Shown: positions 1 through 5,094 of the stretch, in pieces
Layout: every line of letters begins with the position of its first letter
Numbering within the stretch: the first letter of the stretch is position 1
Source: Pseudomonadota bacterium
Lineage (GTDB): Bacteria; Pseudomonadota; Gammaproteobacteria; Burkholderiales; SCOH01
Assembly: GCA_030917985.1 (NCBI GenBank)
Contig: JAUPTR010000424.1
Location: 1 to 6,940 of the forward strand
DNA: 6,940 nt
Reading direction: 5' to 3'
Program-made: the position numbers and the translations under genes
Notes under the pieces: model-generated
What the model was told of the DNA's origin: nothing
Database searches by the model: none
The model's input: only the letters and a program-made list of their open reading frames with translations

Positions 1-28
1 CGAATGCGGCGCCGTTCCTGCCAGACAA

Positions 29-2869
29 TTGTCAAATAATCACACTACATTCCATAACCTCCGCCTGTGGCTGACCGCACTGTTTGTGCTGTTTGCCATT
101 TCGCTCAGCGCAATCACTGTCTGGTCGGTGCTCGACAGCTACCGTCGGGTGCTGAATGACGCCGGCCAGCAGGCAACCCGGCTGGCACGCAGTCTGGAAG
201 AGCACGTCAGCCGCACCATGGCGTCCTCCGGGCAGGCCATGCAGCCGGTGATTGACCTTGCCGAACAGCGGGGTGGAGTGGAGTTTGTGCCGGAGGCGGA
301 AATCCACGCGCTGATGCGTGATCGTATTGCCGCCACGCCGCAAATCCGCGGCATTATCGCCATCAAACCCAATGGTCTGATTCACGCGCACGGCCTGATT
401 TATCCAATGAAGAAAGTCAGCCTGGCTGACCGGGATTATTTTCAGTTGCATATCCAGGATTCAAGCCTCGAATATCTGTTGTCCCGCCCCTTGGCCAGCC
501 GCACCGATGGCAAGTTGCTGATTCCGATGACACGCCGCATCAATCTGCGCGATGGAGCGTTTGGTGGCCTGATTCTCGCCGGTCTGGAGCCGGAATATTT
601 TCTGCGTTTCTACAGTTCGCTGGAAATGCCTGAGGGATCAATCATCGCACTGCTGAATCATCAGGGACGCGAGCTGCTGCGCTTCCCGGCGGCGGCAGAT
701 CAGAGCCAGGAGGGTGTGCCGCTGTCGCAATTGCGTGCGCTGAGCAGCTCTGGCGGCATTCATGCCGATACCACCTTACTCGGTCATCACGACCGTTTGT
801 ACACGGTGCGGGAAGCCAGTGCGCTTAATGTTTATGTGATTGTTGGTATCAGCCGCGCCAGTGCGCTGGCGGGCTGGGAGCATGAGAAAAATGTGCGGAT
901 TGGCCTGCTGTTGCTGGCCATGCTGGCCTTGGCCGCTTTGTACATTCTTGCCCTGCGTCAGTTGCGGCGGGCGCAGGAGAGTGACAAACAACTGGCTTTG
1001 GCGCAGTTTGCCGTTGATCAATCGCCGGATTTTGTGCTGTGGGTGCGCCAGGATCTAAATATTGCCTACGCCAATGCGGTGGTGGGAGACCGTCTGCGGG
1101 TGCTGCGTGAAGATCTGTTGCAGCGGCCGATTGCCGCATCTGGATTGCTGCCGGAGGGTGTTGACTGGGAGCAGGTGTTGTCGCGCACTGATCGGCAGTT
1201 GCGTATCCAGTTTGAAACCGCGTTGCAGCCACAGCGTGGTGAGCCGATTCCGGTGGAAATGGTTGTCAACCGGCTGCAGTTCGGCAGCGAAACCTATTAT
1301 TGCCTTGCTGCGCGCGACATCAGCGAGCGCCGGCGGGTCGAAGCGGAATTGCGCCGTCATCGTGACCATCTGCAGCAAATGGTGGATGAACGTACGGCGG
1401 AGTTACGGGCCATTTTTGCCGCAACGCCGCTGGCCATCCTGATGACGGTGGATGACCAGGTGCGTTTGGTCAATCCCGCACTGGAGCAGATGTTCGGGCG
1501 CTGCTCACGTGAGGTGGTGGGCGGAAGTATCGAGGCCTTGTTCTCGGACTTTTCCAGTGCCCGCCGTTATCGTGACGCCTTGCACCTGGCGCTGGTTGAT
1601 GGCCAGATTTACAGCAATGAAGTGTTGTTCCGGCGGCAGAGCGGATCGGTATTCTGGGCGCATGTCCATTGCCGGGCGATTGACCCGTCCAACCCTATGG
1701 CCGGCACCATCTCGGTAATCGAGGATATCAGTTCGCGGCGTGCTGCCGAACAGTTGCTGAAACAGAGCGAAGAACTGAATCGCACGGTTATCGAAACCTG
1801 TGCCGACGGATTTGTGCTGTTTGACGCACAATTACGCCTGCAGTTGGTGAATCCGGCGCTGCGGGTGATGCTGGGTTGTGATCAGCAGACCTTTGTTGAG
1901 CGTTATTCCGCAAACGAACTGCTGGCTTTGCCACAAGGGATTGAACATGGCGAGGTCATGCTGCAGTGGTTGCGGCATGCGGACAATGGCGTTGAAATCG
2001 AGTTGTGTTCCCGTGCCGGGCTGTCGGTGCCGGTGCTGGTTAATCGCACGCCAATCTGGGATGAGCGCGGTGAGTTGCGTTACATCTTTGCTTTCTACAC
2101 CAATATTGCCCAGCAAAAAGCCATTGAGCATGCGTTGACTCGAGCCAAAGAGGCGGCAGAGGCGGCCAATCTCGCCAAGTCGAGTTTCCTTGCAAGCATG
2201 AGCCACGAGCTGCGCACGCCGATGCATGCCATTCTCAGTTATTCCGATCTGGGCCTGGAAAAGGCTGAGGGCGAAGAGCAGGAAAAACTACGCCGTTATT
2301 ATCAGCGCATCAATGTCAGCGGCAAGCGGCTGCTGGGGCTGATCAATGATCTGCTGGACCTGGCCAAGCTGGAAGCGGGCAAAATGAGTTATGAACTGGC
2401 GCCGCATAATCTGCAGGTGCTGGTGGATGACGCGTTGGCCGAAATTCGTCCGCTGATGGAATCCAAGCAGTTGCGCTTACAATTTCAGCCCGACGAACGC
2501 TCCATTTCGCTGATTTGCGATCGCAACCGGATTTTGCAGGTGCTGGTAAATTTGCTCGGGAACGCGGTCAAGTTCACGCCACCCGGTATGTGCATTTATC
2601 TGGGCTTTTTGCATGATGAGCCGATGCGTGGCGGCGGGATTGGATCAGGCATCCGTTTGCGTGACGAGGGGCCGGGCATTGCCAGCGATGAACTGGAGAG
2701 TATTTTTGAGAAGTTCATCCAGGGCAGCAGCACCCACAAGCAGGGCGGAACAGGCCTGGGCCTTGCCATTTGCCGTGATATCGTGCGCGATCACGGGGGC
2801 GAGGTCTACGCCAGTAACGACGCCGCTGGCGGCGCCGTATTTACCCTGTTGTTGCCGTGTGAAAACTGA
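29..2869 (+). CDS. Membrane-bound sensor histidine kinase (Cache-like sensor, three PAS domains, HisKA, HATPase_c)
   Basis: Probable two-component sensor kinase of the inner membrane that would autophosphorylate and pass phosphate to an unidentified response regulator. Numbering from the TTG at 29 (946 aa), a hydrophobic helix lies at about residues 12-34. A periplasmic region follows at about 36-288, with a DRDYF motif at 134-138 typical of Cache (PDC-like) sensors. A second membrane helix is at about 290-310. Three PAS-like domains follow at about 325-436, 460-575 and 584-700, with a charged, probably coiled-coil linker near 440-459. HisKA has the phospho-acceptor His726 in SHELRTP. The ATPase domain has an N box (N845 in NLLGNAVKFTP), a G1 box DEGPGI at 879-884 and a G2 box GTGLGL at 907-912, so the kinase core looks intact. 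No receiver domain follows. The start is uncertain: TTG29 has no ribosome binding site and the frame is open to the left edge, so the gene may begin upstream. The ligand and partner are unknown. Confidence 0.9.
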   Translation: MSNNHTTFHNLRLWLTALFVLFAISLSAITVWSVLDSYRRVLNDAGQQATRLARSLEEHVSRTMASSGQAMQPVIDLAEQRGGVEFVPEAEIHALMRDRIAATPQIRGIIAIKPNGLIHAHGLIYPMKKVSLADRDYFQLHIQDSSLEYLLSRPLASRTDGKLLIPMTRRINLRDGAFGGLILAGLEPEYFLRFYSSLEMPEGSIIALLNHQGRELLRFPAAADQSQEGVPLSQLRALSSSGGIHADTTLLGHHDRLYTVREASALNVYVIVGISRASALAGWEHEKNVRIGLLLLAMLALAALYILALRQLRRAQESDKQLALAQFAVDQSPDFVLWVRQDLNIAYANAVVGDRLRVLREDLLQRPIAASGLLPEGVDWEQVLSRTDRQLRIQFETALQPQRGEPIPVEMVVNRLQFGSETYYCLAARDISERRRVEAELRRHRDHLQQMVDERTAELRAIFAATPLAILMTVDDQVRLVNPALEQMFGRCSREVVGGSIEALFSDFSSARRYRDALHLALVDGQIYSNEVLFRRQSGSVFWAHVHCRAIDPSNPMAGTISVIEDISSRRAAEQLLKQSEELNRTVIETCADGFVLFDAQLRLQLVNPALRVMLGCDQQTFVERYSANELLALPQGIEHGEVMLQWLRHADNGVEIELCSRAGLSVPVLVNRTPIWDERGELRYIFAFYTNIAQQKAIEHALTRAKEAAEAANLAKSSFLASMSHELRTPMHAILSYSDLGLEKAEGEEQEKLRRYYQRINVSGKRLLGLINDLLDLAKLEAGKMSYELAPHNLQVLVDDALAEIRPLMESKQLRLQFQPDERSISLICDRNRILQVLVNLLGNAVKFTPPGMCIYLGFLHDEPMRGGGIGSGIRLRDEGPGIASDELESIFEKFIQGSSTHKQGGTGLGLAICRDIVRDHGGEVYASNDAAGGAVFTLLLPCEN

Positions 2870-2874
2870 GTTCA

Positions 2875-3588
2875 TCAGGCCTTGGCGTACAGCACAAAAA
2901 CGGTTGGGCGTTTGTGCAGGTCAGGTTTGTCCTTGGGCCATTCTCCGACCGTCCGCGAGATGATTTGCTGAGTTGCCGTGCTCAGGTCTGTGGCGCTGCA
3001 GATCAATGTCTGCTGCTGGCAGTTCTGCAACAGTGATTCCAGCATCTGGTTGTTACGATAGGGCGTTTCGATGAAGGCGATAGCCTCGTCAAACTGGCGT
3101 GAACGTTGTTCCAGTTTCTGCAATGTCTGTTTTCGCTCGTTGGCATCCACAGGCAAATAGCCTTGAAAACTGAAGCGCTGGCCGTTGGCGCCTGATGCCA
3201 TCAGCGCGAGCAGAATCGATGACGGCCCGATCAATGGTTTGACACAGATGCCACGTCGATGCGCAAGTCGCACCAGGTCTGCGCCGGGGTCGGCAATCGC
3301 CGGGCAGCCTGCCTCCGACATCAGGCCAACATCTTCACCCGCCAGCAATGGTTGCAGCAAGCTTTCCAGTTGGGCCACTTTGGTGTGTTCATTCAGTTCG
3401 TGCAGCAGCAGGTCGCGAATCGGCGTACTGACGTTCAGCCACTTCAGGTGTTGCCGTGCCGTTTTGCTGTTTTCGACAATAAAGGTGCGCAGTTGGTCGG
3501 CCTGTGTCGCGACGGCGCTCGGCAGCGACTGTTCCAGAGTGGCTTCGCCCAGCGGAGTGGGAATCAGGTAGAGAGTGCCGAGTGCCAT
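2875..3588 (-). CDS. RsmI-like SAM-dependent methyltransferase (tetrapyrrole methylase fold), substrate unknown
   Basis: A 237-aa protein of the SAM-dependent tetrapyrrole/rRNA methylase superfamily, related to RsmI (16S rRNA 2'-O-methyltransferase for C1402). Visible family motifs are the N-terminal strand GTLYLIPTPLGE (4-15), DVGLMSEAGCPAIADPG (86-102), GPSSILLALMASG (121-133), FQGYLP (141-146) and FIETPYRN (172-179). It is shorter than canonical RsmI (about 280-290 aa, from general knowledge) and lacks the usual C-terminal extension, so it is better treated as an RsmI paralogue of unassigned substrate than as RsmI itself. The ATG at 3588 shares one base with the maf stop codon (TAATG). An AGGA stands 7 nt upstream inside maf, so it is very probably co-transcribed and translationally coupled with maf. 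The pairing with maf next to yceD-rpmF is common in beta-proteobacteria. The family assignment is firm; the biochemical role is not. Confidence 0.88.
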   Translation of the reverse strand: MALGTLYLIPTPLGEATLEQSLPSAVATQADQLRTFIVENSKTARQHLKWLNVSTPIRDLLLHELNEHTKVAQLESLLQPLLAGEDVGLMSEAGCPAIADPGADLVRLAHRRGICVKPLIGPSSILLALMASGANGQRFSFQGYLPVDANERKQTLQKLEQRSRQFDEAIAFIETPYRNNQMLESLLQNCQQQTLICSATDLSTATQQIISRTVGEWPKDKPDLHKRPTVFVLYAKA

Positions 3589-4172
3589 TACAGAATCCTG
3601 AATCCTGCATGTTGCAGCATGCTGACCAGTTCAATCAGCGGCAGGCCGATCAAGGCATTGGGGTCGGTGCCTCGCATCGCCGACATCAGTACGATGCCCA
3701 AGCCTTCCGATTTGGCGCTGCCCGCGCAATTATAGGGTTGTTCCTGGCGCAGGTAGGCTTCGATAAATTCGTCGCTGAGCTGACGAAAATCCACTTCGGT
3801 TTGCACATCTTTTACTTGCATGCTGTCATTGCGACCGTCGTACAGCGCCAGTGCCGTGTGGAAAATAACGGTGCGGCCACGCATTAACTGCAACTGTGCC
3901 ACGGCACGCTCGTGGTTGCCGGGTTTGCCGATTTGCAGGTCATCCAGCGTCGCGACCTGGTCCGAGCCGATGATCAACGCACCGGGGTAGCGGTATGCCA
4001 ATACACGGGCTTTTTCCTGTGCCAGCCGGAGCGCGGTATCGGCCGGGCCTTCTCCAGCCAGAGGTGTTTCATTAATATCGGGCGCCGCAACTTCAAACGG
4101 AATGCCCAGACGTGTCAGCAGTTCGCGCCGATAGGGGGAGGTGGAGGCCAGAACCAGAACAGGGTTGCTCAT
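3588..4172 (-). CDS. yceF: Maf-family nucleotide pyrophosphatase, YceF type (probable m7GTP pyrophosphatase)
   Basis: Cytoplasmic house-cleaning enzyme that hydrolyses a modified nucleoside triphosphate to the monophosphate and pyrophosphate. The YceF branch of Maf prefers 7-methyl-GTP, keeping modified nucleotides out of RNA and DNA. The 194-aa product has the expected length. Visible motifs are the N-terminal LASTSPYRRELL (8-19), NETP (34-37), GSDQV at 69-73 with Asp71 as the likely catalytic base, GKP (82-84), AGSAKSEGLG (150-159) and DPNALIGLPLI (170-180). GSDQV together with KSEG fits YceF rather than the dTTP/UTP-type Maf (YhdE), which is my reason for the symbol. The ATG at 4172 is preceded on the minus strand by AGGA with a 6-nt spacer (4179-4182). 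It is first in a two-gene leftward operon with the methyltransferase and diverges from yceD. A TGnTATAAT promoter lies at 4246-4254. Substrate preference is inferred from subfamily. Confidence 0.93.
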   Translation of the reverse strand: MSNPVLVLASTSPYRRELLTRLGIPFEVAAPDINETPLAGEGPADTALRLAQEKARVLAYRYPGALIIGSDQVATLDDLQIGKPGNHERAVAQLQLMRGRTVIFHTALALYDGRNDSMQVKDVQTEVDFRQLSDEFIEAYLRQEQPYNCAGSAKSEGLGIVLMSAMRGTDPNALIGLPLIELVSMLQHAGFRIL

Positions 4173-4178
4173 GTGTAA

Positions 4179-4182
4179 TCCT
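4179..4182 (-). promoter_or_regulatory. Ribosome binding site of maf
   Basis: On the minus strand AGGA lies 6 nt before the maf ATG at 4172. It supports that start codon. Confidence 0.6.
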
Positions 4183-4226
4183 GACGGCGCTTTGGGCCAC
4201 TTAAAGCCGCGCCGGATAAAGATGTT

Positions 4227-4255
4227 TTGACAGAAAAGGAGCGCGATTATATCAT
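4227..4255 (+). promoter_or_regulatory. Candidate rightward sigma70 promoter for yceD-rpmF
   Basis: TTGACA at 4227-4232 is followed after exactly 17 bp by TATCAT at 4250-4255. This is a perfect -35 and a five-of-six -10. Predicted transcription start is about 4261-4263, just before the yceD ATG at 4265. The AAGGAG at 4236-4241 falls in the spacer and so would not be in this transcript. The match to consensus is directly visible; function is inferred. Confidence 0.6.
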
Positions 4256-4271
4256 GCGCGGTTTATGTCAA
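4246..4271 (-). promoter_or_regulatory. Candidate leftward promoter for maf and the methyltransferase
   Basis: On the minus strand there is a perfect extended -10, TGATATAAT, at 4254-4246. A TTGACA hexamer is at 4271-4266, but the 14-bp spacing is too short for an ideal -35. The extended -10 may therefore be the main determinant. Predicted transcription start is near 4239, giving maf a leader of about 65 nt. The -10 overlaps that of the rightward promoter. The motifs are seen; activity is inferred. Confidence 0.55.
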
Positions 4272-4774
4272 AACCCTTGATTATCGACAGCGGCGAGTTT
4301 GCTCGCGAAGGCCTGTCTCTGAACGGCGAAATCGCGTTGCGGGATCTGCAGCGTGTGCTGGGCAGTGTGCAGTCTGATGCCGGAGTCATCCGGTATGCGT
4401 TGCAAGGGGGTGTCGACAAACTGCAGCGCCGTTATTTGCGCTTGAGCGTGACTGGTGAAGTCAGCTTGCTGTGTCAGCGCTGCATGTTGCCGTTTGCTTT
4501 TGCCATTGATGGCGATTCGTTGTTGACGTTGTTCGATAACGAGATCGATATCGATGCTGCCAGTGAGCAGGATGAAACGCTGGAAGGAATTCTGGCTTCT
4601 CGTGAGCAATCGGTGGTCGATCTGATCGAGGACGAAATTCTGTTGGCCTTGCCATTGGCGCCAAAACACGAAGTGTGTGCGCCAGACGGCAATTCGGACA
4701 GTGTTGCGAAGAAACCCAATCCGTTTGCGGTGTTGCAACAGCTTAAAGTGAATAAGCAGGCCGACCCGGATTAA
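4265..4774 (+). CDS. yceD: YceD, DUF177 family 23S rRNA accumulation/50S biogenesis protein
   Basis: A 169-aa DUF177 protein, encoded almost always directly upstream of rpmF and implicated in bacteria and plastids in 23S rRNA processing or accumulation. Family hallmarks are visible: the N-terminal IDSGEFAREG (7-16), a CQRC pair (Cys70 and Cys73), an acidic VVDLIEDEILLALPLAPKH stretch (117-135), a further Cys138, and the C-terminal KPNPFAVLQQL (150-160). The three cysteines suggest a metal or redox site, which is inference. ATG4265 is the only reasonable upstream start in frame and matches the family's N-terminus; TTG4277 is a weaker alternative. The nearest AAGGAG (4236-4241) is 23 nt upstream, too far for normal initiation, and a strong promoter predicts a start of transcription at about 4262. 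The mRNA may therefore be almost leaderless. It ends 28 nt before rpmF and is presumably co-transcribed with it. Confidence 0.93.
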   Translation: MSKPLIIDSGEFAREGLSLNGEIALRDLQRVLGSVQSDAGVIRYALQGGVDKLQRRYLRLSVTGEVSLLCQRCMLPFAFAIDGDSLLTLFDNEIDIDAASEQDETLEGILASREQSVVDLIEDEILLALPLAPKHEVCAPDGNSDSVAKKPNPFAVLQQLKVNKQADPD

Positions 4775-4787
4775 TATTGATTTTTGG

Positions 4788-4794
4788 TAAGGAG
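4788..4794 (+). promoter_or_regulatory. Strong ribosome binding site of rpmF
   Basis: TAAGGAG lies 8 nt before the rpmF ATG at 4803. This near-perfect match to the 16S rRNA tail fits a highly expressed ribosomal protein gene and fixes its start. It contrasts with yceD and plsX, which lack a usable site. Confidence 0.85.
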
Positions 4795-4802
4795 TCACAC
4801 AA

Positions 4803-4982
4803 ATGGCAGTTCAACAGAACAAAAAATCCCCGTCGAAACGCGGCATGCACCGTGCGCACGACTTCCTGACCGCGCCGGGCCTGGCTGTTGAGCCGGTAAC
4901 TGGTGAGGTTCATCTGCGTCATCACATCAGCCCGAACGGTTTCTACCGTGGCAAGAAAGTGATCCGCACCAAAGGCGAATAA
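4803..4982 (+). CDS. rpmF: 50S ribosomal protein L32
   Basis: Structural protein of the large ribosomal subunit, 59 aa. The translation begins MAVQQNKKSPSKRGMHRAHD and ends HHISPNGFYRGKKVIRTKGE, the typical proteobacterial L32 pattern of an N-terminal basic tail (lysines and arginines within residues 7-17), a central TGEVHLRHHIS segment and a basic C-terminus. There are no cysteines, so this is the zinc-independent form, as usual in beta- and gamma-proteobacteria. The ATG has an excellent TAAGGAG site 8 nt upstream. It lies between yceD and plsX, the conserved arrangement in proteobacteria. A perfect hairpin with a T-run begins 13 nt after its stop, so most transcripts probably end here. The extended beta-proteobacterial ending RTKGE supports the taxonomic reading. 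Confidence 0.98.
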   Translation: MAVQQNKKSPSKRGMHRAHDFLTAPGLAVEPVTGEVHLRHHISPNGFYRGKKVIRTKGE

Positions 4983-4995
4983 GCGTCTTTTTGCT

Positions 4996-5040
4996 GCAAC
5001 AAAAAAGCCCTGAATAATCAATTCAGGGCTTTTTTGTTGC
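4996..5040. terminator. Intrinsic (probably bidirectional) terminator after rpmF
   Basis: A perfect 20-bp inverted repeat has arms at 4996-5015 and 5021-5040 around a 5-nt loop (AATCA). The core stem AGCCCTGAAT/ATTCAGGGCT is followed by six T on the plus strand and preceded by six A, so it resembles an intrinsic terminator in both directions. It lies 13 nt after the rpmF stop and 54 nt before the plsX ATG, separating the ribosomal genes from the lipid genes. Confidence 0.9.
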
Positions 5041-5066
5041 CATCAAACTGTCTTCGCTGCCACAAT
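5037..5066 (+). promoter_or_regulatory. Weak candidate promoter for plsX-fabH
   Basis: TTGCCA at 5037-5042 (five of six to TTGACA) and CACAAT at 5061-5066 (four of six to TATAAT) are separated by 18 bp. Transcription would start near 5073, about 20 nt before plsX ATG5095. The -35 would sit in the right arm of the terminator. The match is modest and could be chance. It is listed because the terminator upstream implies that plsX needs its own promoter or read-through. Confidence 0.25.
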
Positions 5067-5094
5067 TGCCAACCACCATCACGTGCTCGACACA

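Larger units (their letters stand above)
4224..4274. repeat. 9-bp inverted repeat framing the divergent promoters
   Basis: GTTTTGACA at 4224-4232 is the exact reverse complement of TGTCAAAAC at 4266-4274. The arm centres are 42 bp apart, about four helical turns. Each arm contains a TTGACA hexamer for one of the two divergent promoters, and the right arm overlaps yceD codons 1 to 4. It could be a regulator-binding pair or simply the consequence of two consensus -35 elements. Confidence 0.5.

Noticed and set aside
3..74. C-terminal end of an upstream gene overlapping the kinase start
   Set aside because: An open frame exists (stop TGA at 72-74), but the segment is too short to recognise any family, so it is not annotated.
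3259..3735. 158-codon plus-strand frame spanning the methyltransferase-maf junction
   Set aside because: It runs opposite two well-supported minus-strand genes and has no recognisable domain.
4268..4798. 176-codon minus-strand frame opposite yceD
   Set aside because: It lies antisense to YceD, whose CQRC and KPNPFAVL motifs are clear. No family or initiation signal supports it.
4743..5021. 92-codon minus-strand frame across rpmF and the terminator
   Set aside because: It runs through the terminator arm and opposite L32; it is a shadow of rpmF.
4996..5040. Inverted repeat as a transposon end or REP-like element
   Set aside because: There is a single copy in the window, directly after a stop codon and with a T-run, with no transposase or target duplication. 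A terminator explains it.
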